Shown piece by piece: positions 28,893 to 40,834 of a DNA stretch of 64,000 nt. The DNA is from Desmodesmus armatus (lineage: Eukaryota; Chlorophyta; Chlorophyceae; Sphaeropleales; Scenedesmaceae): positions 62,001-126,000 of the forward strand of contig VIIQ02000163.1 in the NCBI GenBank assembly GCA_007449985.2, written 5' to 3'. The translations under genes were made by a program, and so were the position numbers. Below the pieces are notes generated by a model. The model was not told the origin of the DNA. It did no database searches and saw only the letters and a list, made by a program, of their open reading frames with translations. The stretch's first letter is position 1, and every line of letters starts with the position of its first letter.

Positions 28893-31800
28893 ATGAGTGG
28901 TGGTGGGCCAGGTGGTCAGATCACTAGCTTCAGAGCAGCTGATGGGAAGGGGGCCGGCGCAGCAAGTATTGACACCAAATGTAAATACTATCAGTACCTT
29001 GCACAACGCCCTGCTGAGTTTTTTGTGTGCAGACTGCACCTGGAGGGTTTCGGTGATAGAGCAGGGCTCAAATCGGCACAGCTGTCGTGCACAGGAGGCA
29101 CCATCACTGCAGCAGCGAATCCAGGACTGCTGACACTCCTGGGGTCCAACACAAAGGGAGTGGTGTGGTCACAGTATGGAGACTGTCTGGATGCCATCAA
29201 GGACAACTGCATGCTTGCTGTCTGCCGTGGGTCAGTCGCCACCTTTCGTAACCTTGTGATCACAGGCATGAAGTCGTCTTTGTCCAGCGGTGGCATTTCG
29301 CTCTGTATCAATGACGGTAGCAACGTGTCACTTGTCAATGGCACCTTTGCTCAAGGCATGGACATGCGACCACTGAGGGTGTCTGGCCATGGCACAACCG
29401 TGCTCATCAATCAGTGCATGTTCAGGGCGAACACAGTGGTACCGTCTACCCGAAATGGTGGCGCGTTGTTGGCTGTTACCAGTGCCAGGGTCACCATTAC
29501 ATCAAGCAACTTCATTGGAAACAAGGCAGCGTTTGGTGGCGCGATCCACGCAGATCGCGGTGCGGTGGTCATGTTGACAGGGGTACAAGCCACAGGTGAG
29601 GGGTGGCATTGTATTGTCTGCACTAGGTGACAGTAACCTTTGCAATGTCATGCACTCGTGATAATGTTATGTTGTGTCAAGGTTGTTGCCGTAGTACACG
29701 CACTGACTATGGTGATTGTACATGTAGGCAAAGGAGGCCTCAACGTCTTCCAAAACAACCGTGCCAACGAATATGGTGGGGACATTAACGCATGGGATGG
29801 CGTGCACTTACATATCTCTCATTCCAAGATGCAAGACAGTTCAGCGGGGCTGGGTGGTGGCTCCATCAACGCAGCATCATCAGTAGGACAAAACACCACC
29901 GTTGTTATGCACCACACAAGGATAAGCAATGTTACTGTCGAGGATGGTGGAGGCGGTGGCATCAGTTTGGGCCAAACGGTTCAATTTACAGCCATCAACT
30001 GCACATTGCAAAGCTGTAGTACCACAACTGACGGCGGGGGCATTGAAGCCACTGGAAATGCCACACTGTTGTTGGTCAACACCAACTTGCTCCACAACAG
30101 GGCAGAGATGAACGGTGGGGGGCTGGCTACATGGGACAATGTTACGAGCACCCTTCAGAATGTTACGGCACAAGGCAATACCGCAAAGTATGGTGGCGGC
30201 ATTGCCGTCTGTGACAGTTCTAGTCTTGCGCTTGTGGGTCCCTCTTGTATCCAGTACAATGATGCTACCGAATTTGGGGGTGGCATGAGTCTCGAGTCAG
30301 ACAACTTCGCACCAGAAGATGTCCTGTCAACAAGTGCATCGCCACTGCTCTTGTTTACCAACAACACAGCACCAGACTACCCTGATGTGTCCTTGGTGAC
30401 CAAGCATCTGAAAGTGGTCAGCAGCAACAGCAGCCTGACAATTTTGTTGCAAGTTTGGACAGCGAGGGCGGGATGTTGTATGTTGTCCTGAATATGAGTG
30501 GTCCCCAAGGCCTTCCAACCAATGACATGCTTAGCGTTGTACTCATTGATGAGAAAAACAAGACGGTTGTTACCCAAACACTGAGGGGGAAGCCTGTCGA
30601 TGGCGGGCTCAAGGAGGTTTCTGTCAAGGTCAAGCAGCCGCCAGGTGTGTGGTGGAGGGATGCCTGTTGTTTCCGCATTGCATCAAGCATTGTGTGCCTT
30701 GTGCCCAACTTTGCTCATCGTGTCTACCTTCTTTCCAAGGGCATCAATTTCATCAAGGACTAGTAGCAAGCGCTTCAAAGAGAGTGGTGTGCCATAGCAC
30801 GTCCACATAACATTGGTGTTGCGTTAGGCACCCTTTGTAACACGGTGTTGTTTGCTATTGGTTGCAGGGGAGTACCTCTTGGAGTTTGACATTGCTGGTG
30901 TCAACACAGTGGAGGCCGCTGAGCTGTATCTGCGCATTGTGCCCTGCCCCCTTGGCTACATCACGGCCAGCAGTGGGGATGCCTGCAGCTTGTGCGTGCT
31001 TGGATACTTCTCCTTTGATCCAAGAGACAGGGAATGCACGATGTGTGTGTCAAATGCCCAGTGCCCTGGAGGGGCCCAGCTTTGGCCTGCCAACGGCTTC
31101 TGGCACTCAGCTCCACGGTCTGATCAATTGTGGAGGTACGTCATGCTCTTTTTGTCGGGTTGACCCATCATACTAAATCTACAAAACCACCAAATATTAC
31201 AAAACAAAGCAATGATGAGAAGCGGGTCGTTATACATGTCCCCTCTGGGGGAGAACTCAACAGCCACCATGGCTGAGCACCGCGGCACCGGGTTCTGAGC
31301 TCGGTGCACTTCCCTTCCAAATAGTGCATGTGTAGTGATTGGCGTCACCACCCTTCATCTTGCAATGCATTTGTCCCCATGCATCCGTAGGTGCGTCAAC
31401 CCATCCGCCTGCCAGGGGGCGGCCGCCCTCTCCAACACGGCTGCTACAAATGTCTCCGGCAACGTCACTGTGGATGATTACAAGACGGCGCAGTGTGCGC
31501 CAGCATACCAGGGAAACCTGTGTGGAGACTGCCGTGAAGGCTATGGCAAGGTCAGGGCATTTCTGTGTAGAAAGTGCATGGGCAGAGTAACCATAATCAT
31601 ACTGTACCTGCTTGCTGCCCTTGCCGTCATCGGGCTGATCAAGCTGCTGATGTACTTCCAACACTCTTCCAACACCACGCCTCCCAAGAGCTTGCAAGAC
31701 CCAATCTCTGATGAGTTGCTGAAGGTGTTGGTGCTTCACGGGCAATGGCTGTACATCATTTCCAACCTTGTCAACATTCCTTGGCCAAGTACATTGGCAA

Positions 31801-33560
31801 TACCTTTGCAGATCCTGAATGGCATTTGGTCAAGCTCAAATGGGTCAAGCATTGGCTTTGAGTGCATCTTGCCCCGCAACGCAATTCCTCTGTCAATCCA
31901 GAGGGTGTTGTTCTGCTTGTTGATGCCTGTCGCCATCATGTGTGTCGTCTTGTTGATGGAGGCGATAGTGCACAAATTTGGCCAATCAAAGCACGCGGGT
32001 AAGCACACACGCGACAAGTTGGCAAGCCTGGTTGTGGCTGTCGTCTTTTTGTCCCTTCCCACATGGGTCAGCACAGCTTTCTCCTTGTTCACCTGCATGC
32101 AGCTTGACCGGCCTGCTTCCCCGCCCTACCAGGCAGAGGCTGTTGGCCGCTTCTGGGTAGAGGACATGCAGCAGCAGTGCTACACTGGCTACCACAAGGT
32201 TTGGGCATTTGGGCTCGGCATTCCCTTGCTGTTGTTGTTGTGTGTGGTGCTGCCTGGTGGCGTGTTCATGTTCATGTGGCGCAGCCGCAAGCACGGCTTG
32301 CTCACACACACGACCTTCGAGCGCCACTATGGCTTCATGTACCACCTATGGCGGGAGGAGGTGTGCTGGTGGGAGGCTGTAGTGGTCTTGCAAACCATTG
32401 GTTTGGTTATGGTCGCCACATTCGGCTTTGCGCTGGGCAGCTATTACCAGGGGCTTGTGACTGGGGCTGTGTTGGGCTTGATCGTTATGTTGCTGTTGTG
32501 GGTGCGACCCTTCAAGTGCCCTGCCGCAAACACGATTGCTGTTCAGAGCGCATGCGTGCTGCTGCTCACATCGTACACAGCCCTCACATTCCTTCCGTAC
32601 AACAGCCTAGAGCCTGGTCGTGTGTACGGCAACATCATGGGGGTTGTGTTGCTGATGCTGAATGTTTTTTTTTTGGCCTACACCATCTGGAAGCTTGTCA
32701 TGTCTATTGACTGGGCGGCTGCGCAGGTGGCATTGCGCAACGCTGTGCAAAGGCATTGCAACAGTTGTGGTGTCAAGTAGCGCAGCAGTTTTGAAACTTT
32801 GGCACAGTTTTAGGACCGGCCCACATGTTGAAAGCAAGGACTCCTTGTCCACGGTGGACACTGCCATACTGGGGTGTTGACACTATGGCACTGCCATACT
32901 TGGGTGTTGACATGGTGGGGCTGCCAGGCCCGAAGGCAGACCCCGCTGGAGGTCTCAGGCCAGAAAGTCACACCACTTGCCCGGGTTGATAGGGTAGTAC
33001 TGCATTCTGCAATGCTGCAAGGGAGTGAAGTGGCAGGACATTGTGTGACTTTGGTGGGCTTTAGCTTGGGGCTTTGAGGGTTTCTTGCTTGTGGGATCAT
33101 TATCCGTGGCCGGTTGATACCTGAGGTAGAACGTGTCATGTGCAGGCAGCCAACAGGACTCAGTCCTGCGTCGGCAGGCTGCCGACGGTAGTGGGCCAGT
33201 TGCAGGTTTGTTCAATAGCGATTCATAGTGGCATTAGCATTGTGGGTCTGTCTGTCGTCGTGCCATGGCAGAGCCTCGGGCGCAGTCTGAACTGACAGCT
33301 CGATGTTTGTTTTTGGTTTCAAGAGTCCCTTGAGTGTGATTGGGTTTATTCTGCCGCAGAACCCCGATGCATTGTGTTCAGCTCGAAGCTCACTTGAGTC
33401 ATCTGACTGAGACGGATTCTAGCCAGGAGTTGCGGGCAGACTTGAATCCAAGCCGTGTTGTCCCATTGACGGCGGGCTTCAGCTGCAACGTGTCACTTTG
33501 CTACATGGCCAGTTTGGGTGTTGGTAGGCTGTCACAACCTCGCCCTCCCTCCTGAGTGAG
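28840..33560 (+). repeat. Left arm of an inverted segmental duplication
   Basis: The whole gene copy plus flanks matches the reverse complement of 41995-49375. Upstream, GAGGCCCTTGTCGTAGC and CACTGCTCAGATGAGTGGT match the complement of 49320-49375. Downstream, the 33420-33535 stretch (ATCCAAGCCGTGTTGT, GTCACTTTGCTACATGGC) matches the complement of about 42030-42130. Confidence 0.8.
28893..32780 (+). CDS. Beta-helix (Pmp-like) plus multi-TM membrane protein, copy 1 (lacks signal peptide, one frame break)
   Basis: Exons 28893-29595, 29728-30644, 30868-31135 and 31391-32780 join in phases 1, 1, 2. Exons 1-2 carry a right-handed beta-helix region with recurring GG motifs (NGGAL, FGGAIH, GGGISL, NGGGLA, YGGGIA, FGGGMS). 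Exon 3 has a cysteine-rich stalk (CPLGYITASSGDACSLC, DRECTMC). Exon 4 continues it (CAPAYQGNLCGDC) and then has about eight hydrophobic spans. This layout is known from large surface proteins of green algae and other protists; the transport or sensing role is unknown. Odd points: compared with the copy at 43494-49058 it lacks the signal-peptide region, so 28893 is only the first available ATG. One base is missing near 30439 (CTGACAAT against TTGGACAAC). It may be a decaying copy, or the break may be an assembly error. Confidence 0.7.
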
Positions 33561-34834
33561 CTACAAGCCAATGGGGACACGCGCGCACTGACTGTCATGG
33601 TGCATAGTGCCTCCATCAATAGGCCTTTTGGATATGTTGTGGTCCGCTACTGGTGGTGCCCTTGAACGCCAGCACCCAAATGCATAACTTGAGTTGGGAT
33701 GGGGTGTGCTACAGCTCTGGCAGGATCTCTTGACATATCTTGGGGTCGCTCATATGCAGTACTTACACGGATGCACTGTTGTATGGCATGCAATGGTTGC
33801 ACAACACCCAAGAGGGTGTGGCACGTGCATGTGCTAACTGGGAATGCCTCTGATGCCAGTGCCCATGAAGGTGACCCAGTGTAACGTGGTTTGCTCGAAT
33901 GGTGGTTTGCTTGACCACCATAGCCGAGCTCCGTGGCTGTTGAGTGCCCTGTTGAGAATGAACAATTTGTGCGGTGCAGAAACGGAGACACTTGCCTAGA
34001 CTCAAATCCTGGGTGCGTGCAGCTGGCTCAATGGTTGGGTTGATTCATGTTGCCCCAATCATTGAATGGTTGGATTTGTCTCTGTTACCTTACACAGACC
34101 TGGGCCCGTTGCAAGCCACTGTCATCGAGCAGCTTCTTGCAAGAGAACACCAACTGGCATATTGCACCCTGACATTGGAACCGACAATAAGACATGATAT
34201 CCCTTCAGAAACAGACATAAACAGCCCATGCAGAGCTTTGTAACCCTATGTTCAGCCTTCAGCCAGTGCAGCAAGCATAGCTGAGCCTTGCAAAGGCGCC
34301 ACATGTGGCAGGCGCCACAGCACATGCATACATGCATGCAACACCTACATCCACAGCACTCCACGATTGCCCAGGGGAACTATACCAATCAGCAAAAAAC
34401 CAGGAGTGACAACGCCATATGCATGGTGTCTGCACTAAGAGCCCCGAAGCAACCCTCCCGCGTGCCTAGTTGGCAGGATCAAGCTGACTCTTGACCCCGA
34501 AGCCACTTCCAGTACAACTTTCGACAGGTGCATTCAACAAACAGTCTGCAAAGAATCAACAATTCCCATTCAACAAACAGTCTGCAAAGAATCAACAATG
34601 CATGTGCAACAAAAGGCAGGCGCCAGCAAAAAAACCAAATGCAAAATAAACAGCAGGACAAGCACACATGCGCATGCTCCTCAGCAATGTATGCTTCACC
34701 ACAGCTGTCTGTCATGCTGCCAACATACAACCCAAACACATCCAGCCATACACACGTCAAATGCACTGCTCAGTGAAACAGCAGCTGCGCTGTCACACGG
34801 CAGCACACAGACCTGAACAACAAACCCTCACACG
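32781..34834. other. Intergenic region between beta-helix copy 1 and the OPR gene
   Basis: It holds the downstream part of the inverted duplication (to about 33560), two small palindromes (CAGGACTCAGTCCTG and CGTCGGCAGGCTGCCGACG near 33155-33187) and a 34-bp direct repeat twice at 34526-34600 (CATTCAACAAACAGTCTGCA, then AAGAATCAACAAT). No gene is supported. Confidence 0.5.
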
Positions 34835-34839
34835 CCAAC

Positions 34840-35200
34840 TCTAGGAGTGCACCTGCAGCCACAGGAAGCAGTTGGCAACATGCCCAACTAAACCACTTGT
34901 TGCTACCGTCACAGCCCAACTCTAGCTGTGCACCCCCACTGCCACTACCTCTGCACCTCAGGCAGCCACAACAGCAGCTGGTGATGCCTACACCATCTAC
35001 CCAATACTGCCCTAAAGCCCAACTGTAGCTGTGCACCGGCACTGCCACTACCTCTGCACCTCAGGCAGCCACAGGCAGCGGCTGGTGCCCTGCCCACACA
35101 AACCATCTGCGTCTGCCGTCGCAGCCCATATCTAGCTATGCACCGGCACTGCCACTGCCACAACCTCTGCACCTGCAGCCGCAGGCAGCATCTCATAAGC
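34840..35200 (-). repeat. Tandem array (~105 bp) overlapping the end of the OPR gene
   Basis: GCTGTGCACCGGCACTGCCA, CTACCTCTGCACCTCAGGCA and GCAGCTGGTG blocks recur at about 34840 (diverged), 34926, 35028 and 35134. The copy at 35134 is the true 3' end of the coding region: a CTACAG in the other copies reads CTAGAT here, which makes the TAG stop. Confidence 0.75.
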
Positions 35201-38200
35201 CTGCTGCAAAGCCCTCCACTCACGCTTGCTAAAGGCACAGCGCCCCAGCTGCTGCACCCGCAGCTTGTGCTGCTCCACCCAAGCCCCTGTAGGACTAAAC
35301 CCCAGCCGTGCAAAACCCACAGCCAGCTGCCGCAGCTCCCGCGACCCGCACTCGCTAAACCGCACCGCTGCTGCATCTGCTAAGCCCTGCAAGACCTCGG
35401 TGCCCACCTTCTCCCGCAAGCAGAACAGCTGGTTGACCCCACCGAGGTTTGGAAGCGCGTGCACGACGTTGCAAACGTCCGCAGCACCCCCGACACGATC
35501 ATCGATCTTCACTAGGAAATGCTCGAGCATGAATCGCACCCACACATACCCCGGCCGGTGCCGCATGCGTGCCAGCGCCCAAAATACGACACCCACATCG
35601 GCAGCGTTGCAGTGTGCCTGCTGCCGCCAACACGCCATTTTCACAGGGCGCAGCATGGAGGTGGGTGCCTGGTACCGCAGCTTCCCCATAGCCCAGAGCA
35701 GTAGCGAGACTTCCCTGCCTCGCATGCTGCTTTGCAGCTCCTGAAGCAGCTGCTGCCGCTGCAGCAGGATCTGCTGCTGCTTGCTGGCAGTGGCAGCACT
35801 AAGGCTGGCACTGCCTCCCAGCTGCTGCTGCTGCTTTTGGCCTGCCTGGCTGGACGACCCCTGCCGCTGCTGCTGCTGCTGCTGCTGGAGTAACTGCCAA
35901 GCTTCAGCAAGAGCATTGAGGCCATCGTGGCAGTCCACCACATGCCACGCCCTGTCCTCTACAACAGCAGCAACCACACCCATAAACTGCTCTGTGGGCC
36001 TGTATGACAGCTTCGTCAGGCTGTACAGCAGCATAGATATGTCGAGCAGCAGCTCAGGCCGCTGCTGCTGCTGCTGTAGACGCTGCCAGAGGTGCTTCTG
36101 ACGCTGCTTCTGCCTCTGCTGCTTGCCTGCAGATTGCTCTGGGAGGGCCTCTGCATGTGCAGCAGCAGCTGGAAGGTCCAATTTCCCAAGCTGCCGACCA
36201 GCAGCAGCCAACAGGACGTCAACTGCTGCTGCCGGGGGCTGTAGCTGCAGCTGCTGGTACGCATACAGCACCACAGCAGCAAAGTGCAGGGGCTGATGCT
36301 CGCCCTGAAGCAGTTTCGGCAGCTTGCTTGACACAGCGGCGGCAAACACCGCCACTGTGGGGCTGACTGCACTACTGCTGCTGCTAGTGTTAGACTTGGC
36401 TGCAGCAGCATTGCGTGGCTGCTGCTGCTGTAGCTGCTGCTGCAGCTTTGCTACAGACCACATCATGGAAGCAGCATGCCTGCTCTGCATGTTTCCCTGC
36501 CCCAGCAGCTGCAGCGCCCGGACCAAAACCCTGTCCAGCCAGTGCTGCTGTATGCCGCTAAACCCCAGCACTGCCAGCACCCATAAACCCTGGGAGATGT
36601 CTGCAGCGCCCCACAAACCCAACTGAGCTTCCGCTGCCGTGCAAAACTCCTGCTTCCACATCTCATCAACACGCATACAGCTGCTGTAGAGGCTAAAACC
36701 CTGAACCCTGTTGGGTGGGGTCGACAGCAGCAGGCACTGCCGCTGCATGACAGCCAAGCTCCAGGCAAGGTTTGCAGCCTCTTGGGGTTTAAAGCCCCCA
36801 GCTTGCAAAACCCTGCCCGAAAGCAGCAGCAGCTCGTCAACCCAGGCCGCTGGAACCTCATGCCCCTGCCTTGCAACTGCCCAAGCGAGGTTTGAAAGCT
36901 CCTGGGGTTTTAGGGACGGCAGGGAGCAGCGGCCCAGCAGCAGCTGCAGCAGGCGGCGGCTGTAAAACCCCAGGGCTGCAAAACCCCATGCGATGTTTGA
37001 CATCTCACGGGGTGAGCAGAGAGGCAGCAGCTCCTCACTCAGTTGAGAGAGGTCCGTGAGAAGCTGTTGCAGGTCCTGCTGCTCTGAGTGAGAGAGGGAC
37101 AAACCACTGCCCACCTGCTGCTGCTGCTGCTGCTGGTGGTGGTGTAGCTGGGGGTGGCTGTTCTGCTGCTGTTGGGAGCCTCTGAGGACCTGCGTGCAGG
37201 AAGGTGTGGGTGGTAATTCAATTCAGCATGATGTTCTTGTAATGTTTCGGAGATGCTGCGAGCAGCTTTGCACTGCACAAGCGAGGGAGTGACATCAGGA
37301 TACGGCCACACCAGTGTGCAGAGGCTGTCGTATGTTCAGACTGACAGTAGCATGCCTCAGCAGAGATGCAGGCCAACTTCTTGAAAATCTTGATGGGCGC
37401 TTCAACAATGAAGCTGTTGCGATTGTGTCCCACCTTGGGGAGTCGTGTCACCATTGCTGCCACATGGACATTGTTGAAGGCAGCAGAGCACTCTGAAAAC
37501 ACCTGCAACACACCAGCACCCGTACAGGCCTGTTAGAACGTGCTCCAACTAGATGATTTGGCTGTCAGGCGGGGGGGGGGGGGGGGGTCTGATTGCGTCA
37601 AGCTATGTGATACATGCGCTGGCGAGAACGCTCAGCACTGAACAAAGCTCACAGCCTCGTCAACGCCATGAGTTGCATGTGTTGGTATCAGCGCAAGTTG
37701 GTGAAGGAGAGCAAGAGCAACAAAAAAATGCGGTGCTACTGCGATCTGTAGCATGTCGTCACCCTTTGCCCATCACAGCCACGACGCCCCCACCTGCCAC
37801 ACATGCGCCCCTGCACCCAGCAACCACATGCGCCACCCTACACAAGCCCCTACATCATCCCCAACCCCATTCAACCATCCACCAACTCATATATGACCCA
37901 TTCTTCCCTGAAAGGTAGAAAGCCACCCGCACACTCCACCACAGACCACAAATCCATCCACCCAAAATCCTCGAACGCACCTGCAGAATGTCTGTGAGTG
38001 TCTCACACTGAGTGATTGCACTGGTCAACAGCTGGGGGGAAGCCTTAGCAGCCTCGGATGCGCTGCTGCTACTGCTGCGCAGCACGTGCAGCGTCTGGTG
38101 CAGCCCATACTGCTGCTGCTGCTGCTGTGCGCGGCTGCCAGCAATGCTGCTGCGGAGGCGGGAGGGATGGTGTGCGTGGCTTGCAGCTGGTTGCTGCTGC

Positions 38201-38631
38201 CTGTCTGAATGGATCCCCACTGGCTGCAATGGCTGCCGCTGCAACTCGTGCTGTTCAATGACAACATGCTGCTGGTATGGGCCAGGAAGCTCCTGCTGCT
38301 GCTGCTGCTGCTGCTGCGGACCGTGCACCACTGCCTTCTTGTGCCCCTGTGAGTGCTGTGTTGGTGAATGCAATGGAGGGTGCACCTGAAACATCTGCTG
38401 CACCTGTGGCTGTGCTGTCACAATCGCAGCAGCGACAGCAGCAGCAACTGCAGCAGGCGATGACTGAACAGCAGGTCTGGGCTTCGCGGTTGTGGTTGCT
38501 GTTGCTGCTTGTGAGACAGCCCAGGCTGGCACCCTGCTGGCTCTTGCACTGCACTGTAGTCTTGGCTGCATCTGCATCTGCGACTGCATGCTCTGCAAAC
38601 AGTGCATTCCGAACCTGAGAGCCGCTGACAA
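35132..38631 (-). CDS. OPR (octotricopeptide-repeat) protein, probably plastid RNA factor
   Basis: Three exons, 38631-37981, 37502-37434 and 37189-35132, join in phase 0 for about 925 residues. The N-terminus (MSAALRFGMHCLQSMQSQ, Arg/Ser/Ala-rich, later Gln runs) looks like a transit peptide. LTSAITQCETLTDILQ followed by VFSECSAAFNNVHVAAMVTR is the usual opening of chlorophyte OPR proteins. It is followed by helical repeats with the P-x-E-x-x-N-x-x-W-x-x-A/L signature: SPREMSNIAWGFAALGF, KPQELSNLAWAVARQG, KPQEAANLAWSLAVM, and later REVSLLLWAMGKLRY. OPR proteins of Chlamydomonas bind organelle transcripts and control their stability or translation; the target here is unknown. Gln runs interrupt the repeats. 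No RAP domain was seen. It is divergent from MIC10. Confidence 0.8.
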
Positions 38632-39352
38632 GCACGAAGCAGCATGATGGGCAGGGGAGGGTGTGCTTGGGTTGGGACACTGATGGCAAGGTTGCTGCTG
38701 CTTTGAGATCAGGCAAACAGCTCAATGCGCGAGATTAAGGCAGTTATTACGCATACCGACACCTATTCAGCCAGATGCGGGCTGCCGATCTTGCCAGATC
38801 CGACTGCAAGGAGGCTTTCGGCGTTTGTGTCGGGGCTGGCGAGATTCTGCTGTAACCTGGTTGAGATAGACACTGCAGCGCACACCTGCTATCGGGTGAC
38901 TTCTTGTTGAAACAACTGACCAGATGATCAACTCAAGAGTCTTGGCAGTGCTTCAGGGGCACCTCCATACAGCCTGGCAGACTGTGGCCGGATCTCCGAC
39001 AGTTGCACCCCAGATCAGATCCTCACGGTTGAGCCTTGCTGAAGTACACATACTACCGATAGCAGAGTATTGTGGCGACTTGGACATGATTGCGTTGGTT
39101 GACAACTGTCAGTGCGGGTGAACATGTGACGTGTGCGGCACCCTTTCAATCTCGATCACCGCAGCATCACTTATTGAGTTTACTGAAGTCGCCATACATC
39201 TTGTGTGCGAACCCTTGTGCGGTCTGATTGTCTGGAGATCACTTCTGCGTTGCTCTCTCAAGTCTGTTGCCACTGCCTTTCTTTGCAGCTCAGATCGGTC
39301 GCATAGCCTGCAGTAGTAAGTCTTAGCAACAGTCGGCACCAGCACAGCCAAT
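38632..39352. promoter_or_regulatory. Shared upstream region of OPR (-) and MIC10 (+)
   Basis: 721 bases separate the two divergent start codons. I see no exon here and no distinctive element. A bidirectional promoter for a plastid factor and a mitochondrial cristae protein is inferred from position only. Confidence 0.35.
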
Positions 39353-40834
39353 ATGCCTAAGCAGCCAGCAGAAAAAGAGCACCCCAAGGAGCTGTACCTG
39401 GATGAAAAGTGGGACAAGCTGCTTGACCTCTCGTAAGTGTATTCAACCCACCCAACCTGTGCATTCCATCATGTCAATTGCAAATGCGTCTGCCTCAAGC
39501 ACATGCACCACGTCAGGATGGCATTGCACAACACAGTGCTGATCCATTATAGTCAGCAAAACTACTACAGCACAGCCTGGCAATGCTGAGAGCTATCCCA
39601 CATGGCCAGTGCGCACAGCTGCTAGGTTGACCTAGGACAATGTGCCAAAAGCCATGTATGCACCACATCTTCTGCACAACATAAAGCTTGCGGAGTTTCA
39701 GGGGCGCAGATTTGTCATGTAGCACACAGTGCACAGCGCCAGCATCCCCACCAGATGGTTGTCTGGAGTGATGGCACCATGACCAGAGTCTTTTCTTTCA
39801 AACCACTGCATTGTTGTCCGGCCTTGAATTTGATTTGCGGCATACAGCCATCAACCAACCAGCCAGCAATCCACCTCACCACAACAACACACAGCCAAAT
39901 TGTTTTGTGCTGCTGTCCGGGCGTTTGTCACCCCTGGCAATACACTCACTGTAACAGCAAACATTAAGATACCGGCAACTGCAAATTTGCTGCAATTGCA
40001 GGTTGAGACGGGTTATCTATGGCGGCTTGGCAGGCGGCTTAGCAGCGCTAGTTCTCATGCGTGAGTTGCCTTGCGCACACAGTGTGACACTCTATCGATG
40101 TGAAGGCAGTTGATCAGGCACCCAGTTCAGATAGTGTGGAGAGTACCGCCCAGCAGTGGTAGAACCCACTTGTACCTCCTTACCTGTCCCATCTGGGGTT
40201 GTCACGGCATATTGGCAGCTGTGCAGCAACACTGATGCGGAGTGGCAGCTCGTAACATACTGTTACAGCGTACAGCGTGCATCGTACGCCAGCTTATCGC
40301 CTGCAAAACAGCAGCGCAGTCACACAGTGCGTGCTGTGCTGTGCTGTGCTGTGCCTTGTGTTGTCGCTTGCAGGGGGCCCAGCACGAGACTTGCAACCCT
40401 CACGTTTGGTGCTGGCTTTGGAGCAGGCAGCGCATGGCAAGCGTGTGAAAAGGACGTAAGTTATTGGGAACTCATCAGTCGTATCAATGCATCAGTTGAC
40501 ATGTATGTCCATCATGCATCACGTATAGACCAATCATGTGGGTCTGCCACAACAGCGCTGTACCAGCATGTACCATGAACACCTAACCATATGCAGCAGC
40601 AGGCTCTGTCAAGAGTCTTGTATCGATCGATACCGTGGCATTGTGGAGTACACGGCTGGAGCACACATGGGACAATTGGCTGCAGGTCATGTGATGCCTT
40701 TGTACAGCACGATTGCAGGTCATGCCTTGTATGCGGAAGAGTCAATCTCACAAACATAATGTTTGCCACACTGACCCCTTCTGCGCTGCTTGCTGCAGTT
40801 TGAGACAGCTGCAGTGAAGAACAGCAAGAGCTGA
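39353..40834 (+). CDS. MIC10: MICOS complex subunit MIC10
   Basis: Exons 39353-39432, 40002-40060, 40374-40455 and 40799-40834 encode about 85 residues: MPKQPAEKEHPKELYLDEKW, then two hydrophobic hairpin segments with glycine motifs (VIYGGLAGGLAALVLM and LATLTFGAGFGAGSAW), joined by RGPSTR, and a short charged tail ending KNSKS. Size, the paired membrane spans and the GxxxG/GxGxG motifs fit MIC10, which oligomerises in the mitochondrial inner membrane to bend crista junctions. Exon 3 needs one more G in the AGGGGGCCC run at its acceptor to keep the frame from exon 2, so a base is missing or the junction is unusual. Confidence 0.8.
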
